This document shows positions 1-8,252 of a stretch of DNA of 64,000 bases, one piece after another. The DNA comes from Pelagibacteraceae bacterium AG-390-C22 (GTDB lineage: Bacteria; Pseudomonadota; Alphaproteobacteria; Pelagibacterales; Pelagibacteraceae). Position 1 is the first letter of the stretch, and each line of letters begins with the position of its first letter. The translations under genes and the position numbers were made by a program. The DNA is taken from assembly GCA_003278125.1 (NCBI GenBank), contig QCGX01000002.1, positions 62,001 through 126,000 of the forward strand, written 5' to 3'. The notes under the pieces were generated by a model. It made no database searches, was not told where the DNA came from, and worked only from the letters and a program-made list of their open reading frames with translations.

Positions 1-48
1 TAATGAAGTGACAAAAATTGCTAAAATTATAATATCGCTAGTACCCAT
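1..48 (-). CDS. azlD: AzlD-like branched-chain amino acid exporter small subunit, N-terminal fragment
   Basis: Sixteen codons are visible, starting with ATG at 46-48 on the minus strand and running off the window edge. They read MGTSDIIILAIFVTSL, a hydrophobic start compatible with the first membrane helix of an AzlD-type subunit. The start overlaps the end of the azlC-like gene, and AzlC/AzlD pairs are usually encoded this way. The identification rests almost entirely on position, because too little protein is visible for a family call. Confidence 0.5.
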   Translation of the reverse strand, partial: MGTSDIIILAIFVTSL

Positions 49-742
49 TTTTACCTTCAAATAAAAAAGCAATAGTGCCTGCGATTAAACCAGCAAATAA
101 AATTGCCCATTCTGTTGAAAATAAATAAACTGCTGGCCCTAGCAATGTTCCACCTATTACAGCAATAGAAATGCTAACACTCTTCATTGCATCTATCATC
201 ATACAAAAAAAATAGACAGGATTAACAATTGCAAGGCCAATCATCATATCTTTATTTAAATAGTCAGATAGTAGGTAGCCAATTAAAGTCATTAAAACTG
301 CCGTGGTCCAAGTGCCAAAACCAATGCCCATCCAAAAATCAATTCGATATCTTTGGTCAATTTTTTTATAACTATCTTTTGCGATTAACCAAGATGTAAC
401 TGCTAAAAAGTGGCAAGATAAATAATACTTCCATTTAGGTTGAGATTTATGTTTAAGAAGTGGAAATAAAGAAACCGTCATTGGATAAAGTCTAAAATTA
501 ACTAACCAAACGGCTATAAATATATTTAATAAAGATGCCCCGACCAATAATGACTCGGCCATAACTAATTGGCCAGGAAGAGCATAAGTAAAAAAACTTG
601 AAGCAGCACTTTGTTGTAAATTAAAACCAGCATCTTTTAACAATGCACCTAGCGCAATAAAACATGTGGCTAATGGAATAGCTGGACTTCTTGCTCCTTT
701 AAGAGATCTTAGTCCTCTAAAAAAAACTTTTAAGTTTATCAT
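38..742 (-). CDS. azlC: AzlC family branched-chain amino acid permease, large subunit
   Basis: This 234-residue integral membrane protein has about five to seven hydrophobic segments. An N-terminal RGLRSLKGARSPAIPLA stretch and an internal WLVNFRLYPMTVSL segment match the AzlC layout, in which a conserved Asn-Arg lies after the second or third helix. AzlC works with the small AzlD to export branched-chain amino acids in characterised bacteria. It overlaps livF by 4 bp and so appears to be translated with the uptake transporter. The combination suggests import and overflow export are co-regulated, which is inference. Substrate is not provable from sequence. Confidence 0.75.
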   Translation of the reverse strand: MINLKVFFRGLRSLKGARSPAIPLATCFIALGALLKDAGFNLQQSAASSFFTYALPGQLVMAESLLVGASLLNIFIAVWLVNFRLYPMTVSLFPLLKHKSQPKWKYYLSCHFLAVTSWLIAKDSYKKIDQRYRIDFWMGIGFGTWTTAVLMTLIGYLLSDYLNKDMMIGLAIVNPVYFFCMMIDAMKSVSISIAVIGGTLLGPAVYLFSTEWAILFAGLIAGTIAFLFEGKNGY

Positions 743-1524
743 CCACCTAGGAATAATCTTCCTACGTCAGGATTTTTAAGTAAATCATCACCTTTGCCGG
801 CAATAGCAGTTTGCCCTGAGACTAAAACATATCCGATATCAGCAAACTCTAGTCCTTTTTTTGCATTTTGCTCCACCATAATAATAGTTTTCTTTTCATT
901 TTTTTGAAGCTCTGTAAGTATTTCAAAAACCATATTGATATATCTTGGTTCTAATCCAATAGAAGGTTCGTCCACCAAAAGGATTGAAGGTTTCATTACT
1001 AGTGCTCTAGAAATCTCTAATAATCTTCTCTCTCCTCCTGATAAAACTTTTGCTGGTTGATTTCTTCTATTTCTTAATCTTTCATATTTTTTAAAAATTC
1101 TTTCAGCTTCCTCATAGGCTTCGTCTTGTTTGTCTTTAATGTATCCTCCCATTAAAAGATTTTCTTCTACAGTCATATCTGGAAAAACTGAATTATCCTG
1201 AAGAATATAAGCTATGCCAACTGAATTAAGTTTTTCTGCTGGAGTTAAATTTGTTATTTCTTTTCCATCAATTTCTATTTTTCCTGAAAAAATATTTGTA
1301 AATCCGTAAATAGAATGAAGAATTGTAGACTTTCCTGCACCATTAGGACCTATCAAACATAAAGACTGTGCTTTACTTACTGACAGGTCGAAATTATGGA
1401 GTATTTCCATTTTACCATATCCAGCATTTAACCCCTTTATAGTTAAATGCACATCTTTAGGTGATAGTTTTTTTAAATCTTCTGGTCCTGGTGCTTTTCC
1501 TAAAACTTCATATTGATTTGCCAT
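739..1524 (-). CDS. livF: LivF-type ABC transporter ATP-binding protein
   Basis: This is one of two ATPases of a hydrophobic-amino-acid-type (HAAT) ABC importer. Visible motifs are Walker A GPNGAGKS near residue 58, the signature LSGGERR near 162 and Walker B ILLVDEPSIGLEP. At 261 residues it is about 25 longer than typical LivF because of an N-terminal extension before the first beta strand. It overlaps livG by 1 bp and azlC by 4 bp, which indicates translational coupling. HAAT systems also carry amides and urea, so the substrate is not certain. Confidence 0.88.
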   Translation of the reverse strand: MANQYEVLGKAPGPEDLKKLSPKDVHLTIKGLNAGYGKMEILHNFDLSVSKAQSLCLIGPNGAGKSTILHSIYGFTNIFSGKIEIDGKEITNLTPAEKLNSVGIAYILQDNSVFPDMTVEENLLMGGYIKDKQDEAYEEAERIFKKYERLRNRRNQPAKVLSGGERRLLEISRALVMKPSILLVDEPSIGLEPRYINMVFEILTELQKNEKKTIIMVEQNAKKGLEFADIGYVLVSGQTAIAGKGDDLLKNPDVGRLFLGG

Positions 1525-2258
1525 TATTGTGCTCCTAGATAAGCATCGACTACTCGCTTATCATTTTTAATTTCTTTAGGAGAACCTTCAGCTAGAAGTT
1601 TGCCATGAGCCAAACAGAAAATGCTTTGAGCTAAGCTCATTATTACTTTCATATTGTGTTCTATTACTAATAAAGTTATTCCATAATCTTTATTAATTTT
1701 TATTAACCTGTCTATAATTCCATTGATTAAAGTTGGATTAATCCCCGCAGTTGGTTCATCTAATAATAGCATTTTAGGCTCATTCATTAATGCCATTGCT
1801 AATTCTAAAAGTTTTTGTTGACCAAATGATAAGTCTCCTGCTCTTAAATTTCTTTTTTGATAAAGTCCTACAAAGTTTAAAAGATTTTCTGCTTTTTCAG
1901 TAAGCTCAGCAGGTACTTTTGCAAATATAAATCCCGAGTCACTAGCCTTATGGCTAATTAACATATTTTCTACGCAATTAAGTTTAGAGTAAATTCTTGT
2001 TTGCTGAAATGTTCTCAACAAACCCAGTTTAGCTACTGCAGGGACAGGCATTTCTGAAACCTCAGTATTATTAAAAACGATAGACCCTTGATCAATTGGA
2101 TGAGTTCCAACGATTGAATTAAATAACGTTGTTTTACCAGAACCGTTTGGTCCTATTAAGCCAACTATTGATCCTTGCTCCACAGAAACAGAAATATCTA
2201 CATTGGCTTTTACACCTCCAAAAGATTTGCTTACATTTTTTACTTCTAAAAGACTCAT
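1524..2258 (-). CDS. livG: LivG-type ABC transporter ATP-binding protein
   Basis: This is the second cytoplasmic ATPase of the HAAT importer, 244 residues. Walker A GPNGSGKT lies near residue 36, the signature is LSFGQQKLLE and Walker B is LLLDEPTAGINP. The LivG-specific TAGINP after Walker B and the C-terminal VVDAYLG separate it from LivF. It overlaps livM by 4 bp at the upstream end and touches livF at the downstream end, so it sits inside one polycistronic unit. Confidence 0.9.
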   Translation of the reverse strand: MSLLEVKNVSKSFGGVKANVDISVSVEQGSIVGLIGPNGSGKTTLFNSIVGTHPIDQGSIVFNNTEVSEMPVPAVAKLGLLRTFQQTRIYSKLNCVENMLISHKASDSGFIFAKVPAELTEKAENLLNFVGLYQKRNLRAGDLSFGQQKLLELAMALMNEPKMLLLDEPTAGINPTLINGIIDRLIKINKDYGITLLVIEHNMKVIMSLAQSIFCLAHGKLLAEGSPKEIKNDKRVVDAYLGAQ

Positions 2259-3310
2259 TTTAATTCCACCTGTGCTTTACGATCTTTTTCATCTATAACT
2301 TCTCCAAATCTTTCAGGGTATTTTTCTCTTAGCCAACCCATCAATCCCTCTGGGAAATAAATTACAATTACAACAATCAAAACTCCTAACGCAACATATT
2401 GCCAACCCAATATAAAAGTCCAAAGACCTTCCTTGAAGAAGTGGAATAAAGTTGCACCAATAATTGGTCCCCACAAAGTTCCTTTTCCACCAAGTATTGC
2501 CATTAAGACCATAAACACTCCCATCTCTCTTCCATCAAATGCAACATCTGTTGAATCTATATATCCAATTAATCCACCCATAATTCCACCAGCAAGACCA
2601 CAGAAAAATGCAGATACCATCCAACCAACAATTTTATATTTCATTGTCTGAATGCCCATTGCTTCTGCTTTATCTTCGTTATCTCTTATCGCATTAAGTA
2701 TTAACCTAAATCTAGAACCATAAATGTATTTAACAAAAATAAATGCTAAAACTAATACAAAAAAACTTGTGAAGTAGAAAAATTTTCCTCTTGCTTCAGG
2801 ATCAACTATTTCTGCTGGAAAAGGTGGTGTAGTGAAGCCTTGGCCTGCTCCGATAATTTCTATCCCTCCAGCGATTTCACCTGCCGCAATTCCAAGACCT
2901 AAGGTACAAATAGCAAAGTAATGACCTCTTAAACCTAAAATAGCATAACCAATTGCGCCAGCAACAATGGCAGGTATGATGGCTGCAACTAATAAACCAA
3001 CACCTATTCCTTGAAAATATTGTGCTGTAGTATGCACGAATGTTTTTTCTCCACCACTTTCTGTCCATTCTGCTAATGGAAAAAACATGCCAACTTGAAC
3101 TGATGCAGTTAGGTACATTCCAAGACCATAGAAAAGAATATTTCCAAAACTGTTGTAGCCCATTTCTCCGCCTTGTAAATTCCAAGTCATCGCCAGAACG
3201 ATTAAGACACAAAGGTATGTAAGTTGAACTTTAAAAGCAGAGAATAAAAATGGCGCAGCTAAACCTAGGATAACTAAACCAGAATATAAAATTAAATCTT
3301 TTTGTTTCAT
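2255..3310 (-). CDS. livM: LivM-type ABC transporter permease
   Basis: This is one of the two membrane subunits of the HAAT importer, 351 residues with about nine to ten hydrophobic segments. The conserved LivM region with the coupling sequence SRFRLILNAIRDNEDKAEAMG is visible around residues 205-225. A long extracytoplasmic stretch near residues 80-105 includes TESGGEKTFVHTTAQYFQG and may be specific to this branch of the family. It starts 1 bp after the stop of the glycoside-hydrolase-like gene that separates it from livH. Confidence 0.88.
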   Translation of the reverse strand: MKQKDLILYSGLVILGLAAPFLFSAFKVQLTYLCVLIVLAMTWNLQGGEMGYNSFGNILFYGLGMYLTASVQVGMFFPLAEWTESGGEKTFVHTTAQYFQGIGVGLLVAAIIPAIVAGAIGYAILGLRGHYFAICTLGLGIAAGEIAGGIEIIGAGQGFTTPPFPAEIVDPEARGKFFYFTSFFVLVLAFIFVKYIYGSRFRLILNAIRDNEDKAEAMGIQTMKYKIVGWMVSAFFCGLAGGIMGGLIGYIDSTDVAFDGREMGVFMVLMAILGGKGTLWGPIIGATLFHFFKEGLWTFILGWQYVALGVLIVVIVIYFPEGLMGWLREKYPERFGEVIDEKDRKAQVELK

Positions 3311-3311
3311 T

Positions 3312-4320
3312 CTAAAACTCTATCATTTTTTTTGAGCCGTCTTTCATAACAAATTCAGCTTTTTTTTTTGAGACTAGATTTATAGATTTAAATCCATCAA
3401 CTTCTTGTATAAATTCGTTTAATTTCTTTCTTGCGCCTTTACTCATTTTCATACCAGGGGCATTAGCGCCCACATCTATGATTACTTCTGCTCCATTTGC
3501 AAAAGCGTTAACATAAGTTGGTATAACTCTACATTTGCCCATCATGGCTTCAGTTACCCAAATTGGTTTGTTAATATTTAAATTTTTTAACAAGCTGGAA
3601 AATTCATCTACCCATAGTTCTTTATCACACTTTCCGTCCGGTGGAGTTATGTGGTGTATAGCGGCTATGTCAAAATAATCTTTAATTTTGGGTAAAGCAG
3701 ACTTCCAAAATCTTTTATTTTCTGGAAACATTCCAGCTGCTCCAGCCATTACGATTACTGAATCTTTTTGTTTTGATCTTATTAACTCAGAAGAAAAATT
3801 AAAAATTTCGACAAATTCATCTTCTTTACCTTTAAAAAACATTTTGAACTCTGGTTCATTCATTATTTGCCAATGTTTAATTGGCTTAGTTAATCCTGGC
3901 ATATCGTTTTTTTCCATCACCATCATAACGATCTACTAATTTAGTAAGAAAAATTTTATAATTGTCCATTGAACAAGGTTTGCTTAAATATTTTGTAAAC
4001 TTTCTTCCAAATGGGCTACTAGCCTTTCTTCTTTTGCATGATTTCTGCTCCCAATTCGCGTGAGGCCAGATAGTTGCTAAAGTTTTTTGATTATGCTTTT
4101 GAGCATAAGTTACGTATTTATCTGTTTCCTCCCAAGAAAAAACTCCTTGTTCTTTCTCAATTCCATTCCAAATAAAAGGACCAGGATGAGGTCTTACCCA
4201 CTTACCATCTTTACCTCTCATTCTCTCATCGCGCATTTCAGTCATATCTCCAAATCTAGTCTCGGCATTTGTTGAAAAACTTAAAATTGAGAAAACCAAG
4301 ATAAGTAATAATTTTTTCAT
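3312..4320 (-). pseudogene. Exported glycoside-hydrolase-like protein (clan GH-A type), split by a frameshift
   Basis: Two overlapping reading frames, 4320-3886 and 3926-3312, form one protein of about 335 residues if one base is removed from the seven-A run at 3907-3913. The first half has a signal peptide ending near STNA and a WNGIEKEQGVFSWEETDKY stretch. The joined sequence gives YDGDGKNDMPGL, then QIMNEPEF with a glutamate near 155, and later WVTE with a glutamate near 257. These look like the acid/base and nucleophile of a TIM-barrel glycosidase. Its stop is directly before livM and its start overlaps livH by 4 bp. It may be a pseudogene, a sequencing error or a slippage-expressed gene. 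The substrate is unknown. Confidence 0.7.
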
Positions 4321-5210
4321 TTTAAATACTCTCTTTTTTTTGAAAGTTTAAATCTTCTATAAACTAATATAAAAACAAGCAGCATAAACACTGCACCAAT
4401 TCTAAATTCTGTACCTAAAATATAATCTGCAAACTCTTCGAATAGTCCTAATCCCATTCCTGAAATAGCTACCGCTGGTAAATTGCCAAGGCCTGCTACA
4501 ATAACTATCATGAAAGATCTAACTGTATAAGGAAGTCCTACATAAGGATGAAGAGTAAGAGTGATTGAAATTAGAGCTCCCGCAATTCCACATAACGCAG
4601 CATTAATGCCAAAAGTTGCAGCGTAAACTTTTTCAGTATCTACACCAAGAATTTTTGCAGCTCTAGCATTTTGCGCTGTCGCTCTTATAGCTCGTCCAAG
4701 TCTAGATTTTTTCATGTAAACAACCAAAGCTATTGCATATAAAACGCTTATAAAGGCAGAAAATATTTTTGAATTTGGCAGGGTAACTGAATTATCAAAT
4801 AACATTGTTGTTCCATATTCAGACTGTGCCACAACTACGTCTGCACCAAAAATAAAATTCATTAACTGTTGGAATACAATTGCAATACCGAAAGTTGCTA
4901 AAATTGAAATAAATAAGTCTCGATCCACAACTTTGTTAATTACTAATTTATAAAGTGCCCACCCAACAAAATACATTATAATTGGAGAGACAATAACTCC
5001 CCAAGCTGGATGAATTCCAGCAAGATACATAGTGTATGCAATATAACCTCCAAGTATTACTAAATCACCTTGTGCAATATTGATTATATTCATTACTCCC
5101 CACTGGAGAGCCATTCCATAAGCGATTAGCGCAAATAAAATCCCTAGAAGAATTCCGTCCAATGAAGCTTGGACCATTAACATTGGAGCTTTAAAAATTA
5201 GAAAGTCCAT
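4317..5210 (-). CDS. livH: LivH-type ABC transporter permease
   Basis: This is the other membrane subunit of the HAAT importer, 297 residues with about eight hydrophobic segments. Family landmarks are the N-terminal ALIAYGMALQWGVMNIINIAQG, where the Asn-X-X-GD part is characteristic of LivH, and the cytoplasmic coupling loop KSRLGRAIRATAQNARAAK. It starts about 70 bp after the livJ stop, and a strong hairpin lies in that gap. The permease and ATPase genes are therefore probably transcribed at a lower level than the binding protein. Confidence 0.9.
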   Translation of the reverse strand: MDFLIFKAPMLMVQASLDGILLGILFALIAYGMALQWGVMNIINIAQGDLVILGGYIAYTMYLAGIHPAWGVIVSPIIMYFVGWALYKLVINKVVDRDLFISILATFGIAIVFQQLMNFIFGADVVVAQSEYGTTMLFDNSVTLPNSKIFSAFISVLYAIALVVYMKKSRLGRAIRATAQNARAAKILGVDTEKVYAATFGINAALCGIAGALISITLTLHPYVGLPYTVRSFMIVIVAGLGNLPAVAISGMGLGLFEEFADYILGTEFRIGAVFMLLVFILVYRRFKLSKKREYLK

Positions 5211-5232
5211 AAAATTTTAAAATTTATAAAAG

Positions 5233-5260
5233 AAAAGCCCCTAGTTTTCTAGGGGCTTTT
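5233..5260 (-). terminator. Hairpin between livJ and livH (terminator or attenuator)
   Basis: A perfect 12-bp stem joins 5233-5244 and 5249-5260 around a four-base loop, with GCCCCTAG in the stem and T-rich sequence after it on the minus strand. It lies directly after the livJ stop and before livH. Partial termination here is a common way to give a binding protein more transcript than its membrane subunits. Confidence 0.8.
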
Positions 5261-5279
5261 TCAAATTATTTATAAGCTA

Positions 5280-6521
5280 TTAACTTCTTTCAGACCACTT
5301 AGGAATTGGGTGGTAGAATTTGTCAGATGCCCATTTAGTTGGAGCAACAACTTTATTCTCACACACATCACCTTTGCATCTTACTTGGAACAAGATCATT
5401 GGTTTAGCAACGTTTTGACCGCCAGGACCAAATTTAATGTTTCCATAGAAAGTTTGCATTTCAGTAGTTTTAAGAGCATCTCTTACTTTATCTCTGTCAA
5501 AAGAATTTGCTCTTTCGAACGCATCTTTAAACACTAGTAAAGCAGCAGATGATTCAGCTGATTGGTAAGGTGGAGCATAACCAAACTCTTTTTTAAAGTC
5601 TTTGTCATACTTTTTACCTGAACCAAAAAACTTATCTTTGTAGCTTAAGTTTTTATGCCACTGAGAAGCACACAATGCGTATTCTGATTTCTTTCCATGT
5701 TGTTTAGAAAGTTTAGCAGCATCACAGTGTGTCATCGCTAACATAGGAACATCAACTTTCATTTCAGAAATTTGTCTGATTGCAGTTAATGCACCTTTTG
5801 TGTGACCTGATACAACAAGCACATCTGGCTTAACAGCTTTTACTTTAGCCAATGTAGCTGCCATATCGTTAAGTTCTTTTGGTAGTTTGTCATCAATGAT
5901 GATCTCTGATCCAGTTCTTTTTGCTGCATCCAAGATACCAAGTCTCACGTCTTGTGAGAAAGCGTCTTGTTCAAATGCTTGTGCAATTTTTACTGGCTTA
6001 CCACCATTTTTTTCAACAGCAAGATCAATTGCTACTTCAAGGTATTGGTTAGCAGGTGATAACACTGCAAACAAATATTTGTATCCTTTTGTAAATAAAG
6101 ATCTCGATGCACCATTCGCTTCAACCATAGGAATTTTATATTTCTCGGTTACTGGTGCAATGGCTTTCGTTAAACCTGAGCTGTATGGCCCAAGCATATA
6201 ATGAACGCCATCTTGTTTAATTAATCTTTCAGCTAACTGAGCAGCTCTTTTAGGATTTGATTCATCATCATAATAGATGATTTCAAATTTATAACTTTTT
6301 CCTCCAACTTTTACACCACCCATTTTATTAATTCTTTCAACGGCCATGTTATAACCGTTTTGAGTGTGCACTCCATTAGAAGAATATTTTCCTGTAAGAG
6401 ATATCGCTGAACCTAACACTATGTATTCGCCTTCAACTTTTGCAAAAGAAGAAGAGATACTTGCTAATGTTAAAGTTATAGCTGAAATAAATATAGTAAA
6501 TAGTTTTACTAGTTTATTCAT
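5280..6521 (-). CDS. livJ: LivJ-type periplasmic substrate-binding protein of the HAAT importer
   Basis: This 413-residue protein begins with a signal peptide (a hydrophobic segment after MNKLVKL, probable cleavage after SSFA). It then has the type I periplasmic binding fold typical of LivJ/AmiC: LGSAISLTGKYSSNG near residue 36, GPYSSGLTKAIAPVTEKYKI near 110 and ANGASRSLF. It delivers ligand to LivHM. The start is supported by an AAGGGG ribosome binding site about six bases upstream. Which amino acid, amide or osmolyte it binds cannot be read from sequence. Confidence 0.88.
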   Translation of the reverse strand: MNKLVKLFTIFISAITLTLASISSSFAKVEGEYIVLGSAISLTGKYSSNGVHTQNGYNMAVERINKMGGVKVGGKSYKFEIIYYDDESNPKRAAQLAERLIKQDGVHYMLGPYSSGLTKAIAPVTEKYKIPMVEANGASRSLFTKGYKYLFAVLSPANQYLEVAIDLAVEKNGGKPVKIAQAFEQDAFSQDVRLGILDAAKRTGSEIIIDDKLPKELNDMAATLAKVKAVKPDVLVVSGHTKGALTAIRQISEMKVDVPMLAMTHCDAAKLSKQHGKKSEYALCASQWHKNLSYKDKFFGSGKKYDKDFKKEFGYAPPYQSAESSAALLVFKDAFERANSFDRDKVRDALKTTEMQTFYGNIKFGPGGQNVAKPMILFQVRCKGDVCENKVVAPTKWASDKFYHPIPKWSERS

Positions 6522-6600
6522 TAGTTCCCCTTTGTTAATTAATTAATTAATTTTAAATATTAAAACAAGATATGAGGGTTAAAACAAGAGTAAGAATAGA

Positions 6601-7215
6601 TTAAAAGCTCTGTGTCACAGCAATATAAATTGCTATAATAATTAATACACACGCAGAGATTGTATTTAAAATCTTTGGATTTCCTTTAAGCCATTCTGAA
6701 ACTCTTTCGGCTGCCAAGCCATAAATCATTAAAGTCATAAAATCTAAAATAACATACGTAGACATTAGAATTATAAACTGACCAATATAATTTGTGCTGA
6801 AGTCAATAAATGAACTAAAAATAGTTCCAAAAAATATTATAGCTTTAGGACTTAGGCCTGCAACTAAGAATCCATCTTTATAAAAAGAAAAAGGAGATTT
6901 AGTATCTTTAATTCCTAATTCAATAGATTTAATTTTTGCAGTATATGTATCGTAAGCTAAGTACGCTATATAGAGTATCCCTATCCACTTTAAGATATTT
7001 AAAATTTCAGGATTATTTTTTAAAAAAGTTCCTATTACAAATACAACTAGAATTCCTTGGCAAATATTTGCTGAAATATCTCCAAAAGCCGTCCACACCG
7101 ATCTTCTTAAAGTATAGTTAAGAGTATGAGATACAATAAGTACTCTTGGTGCACCCGGTGTGATAAATAAAAAAAGAATTATTTGTAAGAATATAAAAAA
7201 ATCAGTTGGAAACAT
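6601..7215 (-). CDS. LysE/RhtB family amino acid exporter
   Basis: This 204-residue protein has five to six membrane helices. Near its start is a PGAPRVLIVSHTLNYTLRR segment, in the position of the family's PGP...R motif. The family exports amino acids such as lysine, homoserine and threonine. The gene is transcribed away from the DUF2805 gene, with only 25 bp between the two starts. The second proline of the canonical PGP motif is replaced by Ala-Pro. The substrate is unknown. Confidence 0.8.
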   Translation of the reverse strand: MFPTDFFIFLQIILFLFITPGAPRVLIVSHTLNYTLRRSVWTAFGDISANICQGILVVFVIGTFLKNNPEILNILKWIGILYIAYLAYDTYTAKIKSIELGIKDTKSPFSFYKDGFLVAGLSPKAIIFFGTIFSSFIDFSTNYIGQFIILMSTYVILDFMTLMIYGLAAERVSEWLKGNPKILNTISACVLIIIAIYIAVTQSF

Positions 7216-7240
7216 AAGAAAAGTGATTATATAGAAAACA

Positions 7241-7537
7241 ATGAAGAAGAGAAGTTTAATTCCTCAAACAAAAGTTAAAAATCCAGAACCAAAAGAAAAA
7301 GATGATAATTGGGTTATCTGGGCAGCCTGGGCTGATCGTATTACATTTGAAGAAATAAGAGAAAAAACAGGAAAAACAGAATCAGAAGTTATTAAATTAA
7401 TGAGAAAAAATTTAAAGCCTGCTTCATTTAGGCTTTGGAGAAAACGAGTTCATAACACGAGCATTAAACATAGAAAAAAATTTAAACTTGCGCGAAAAAA
7501 ACTCAGGGAAAAAATTAAAATTACTGATATATTTTAA
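7241..7537 (+). CDS. DUF2805 / TIGR03643 family protein
   Basis: This is a small basic protein of 98 residues. A core from about residue 25 to 85 (WVIWAAWADRITFEEI, then SEVIKLMRKNLKPASFRLWR) matches my recollection of the TIGR03643 family. The spacing of a helix with TGKTESEV suggests a helix-turn-helix-like fold, but its function is not established. It is followed 2 bp later by the glutaredoxin gene and then the exported MsrB, so it is probably co-transcribed with redox genes. Confidence 0.7.
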   Translation: MKKRSLIPQTKVKNPEPKEKDDNWVIWAAWADRITFEEIREKTGKTESEVIKLMRKNLKPASFRLWRKRVHNTSIKHRKKFKLARKKLREKIKITDIF

Positions 7538-7539
7538 TC

Positions 7540-7797
7540 ATGAAAAAAGTAACAATGTATACTGGAGATCCTTGCTCATTTTGTGAAGCAGCTAAAGCCT
7601 TGCTTAAAACAAAAAATGTAGAAATTGAAGAACTAGATATATGGAAAGACCCTGCTAAAGCCAAAGAAATGTTAAAAAGAACAAATGGTGTAAGAACTAT
7701 TCCTCAAATATTTATAGGTAATCACTACATCGGTGGAAATGATAAACTTCAAGAAGCAAATCGAAGCGGTGAATTAGATAAACTTTTATCATCTTAA
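7540..7797 (+). CDS. grxC: Glutaredoxin (GrxC-like, CSFC active site)
   Basis: This is an 85-residue thioredoxin-fold protein. The dithiol site is DPCSFCEAA at residues 12-15, where many GrxC proteins have CPYC. The cis-proline segment GVRTIPQIFIGNHYIGG near residue 50 and the GG-N-D helix start complete the glutathione-binding signature. It should reduce protein disulfides or glutathione mixed disulfides in the cytoplasm. Its stop overlaps the start of the exported MsrB gene. Confidence 0.88.
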   Translation: MKKVTMYTGDPCSFCEAAKALLKTKNVEIEELDIWKDPAKAKEMLKRTNGVRTIPQIFIGNHYIGGNDKLQEANRSGELDKLLSS

Positions 7798-8252
7798 TGA
7801 GAAGAAGTTTTTTAAAAATCCTAGGTTTTTCTCTAGTTTCTTATTTATTAGTTCCGTTGAGCTCAATTTTAGCTGCAACCAAAACTCTTTTTAATAAGAA
7901 CTTAACTGATGAACAGAAAGATATAATGTTCAATGAAGGAACGGAAAGACCATTTTCCAGTGAATTAAATAAAGAGAATAGAAAAGGTTTTTATCATTGT
8001 GCTAATTGCGGTGCTAAACTTTTTGCATCTACATCTAAATTTGATAGCGGGACTGGATGGCCTTCTTTTTCAGAAGCTTTACCGGGAGCTTTTAAAACAA
8101 AAGTAGACCGAAAATTTGGAATGGTAAGGACTGAATATCATTGTGCTAAGTGTGGAGTACATCACGGTCATGTTTTTAATGATGGCCCAAGTAAAAATGG
8201 AAAAAGATTTTGTAATAACGGTCTTTGTTTAATTTTTAAACCTTCAAATTAA
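7797..8252 (+). CDS. msrB: Exported peptide-methionine (R)-S-oxide reductase, MsrB
   Basis: This 151-residue protein has an N-terminal RRSFLK followed by a hydrophobic stretch, resembling a Tat or Sec signal or anchor, then an MsrB domain. Zinc-site pairs CANC and CAKC, the GTGWPSF substrate loop and HHGHVFNDGP are all present. The catalytic region is RFCNNGLCL, with an extra cysteine five residues after the catalytic one. It should repair oxidised methionine in envelope proteins. It overlaps the glutaredoxin stop by 1 bp and the convergent kinase by 17 bp. Confidence 0.87.
   Translation: MRRSFLKILGFSLVSYLLVPLSSILAATKTLFNKNLTDEQKDIMFNEGTERPFSSELNKENRKGFYHCANCGAKLFASTSKFDSGTGWPSFSEALPGAFKTKVDRKFGMVRTEYHCAKCGVHHGHVFNDGPSKNGKRFCNNGLCLIFKPSN

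Noticed and set aside
2433-3222. Several frames opposite or overlapping livM
   Set aside because: They have no family features and lie wholly within a strongly supported permease gene.
3907-3913. Programmed minus-1 ribosomal frameshift at the A run
   Set aside because: Restoring the frame needs skipping one base forward or removing one A, not a minus-1 shift. Only slippage in transcription or an error would fit.
739-6521. Naming the liv-type system a urea or amide transporter (Urt-like)
   Set aside because: No urease or amidase gene is nearby and the binding protein does not settle the ligand, so I kept the general HAAT name.
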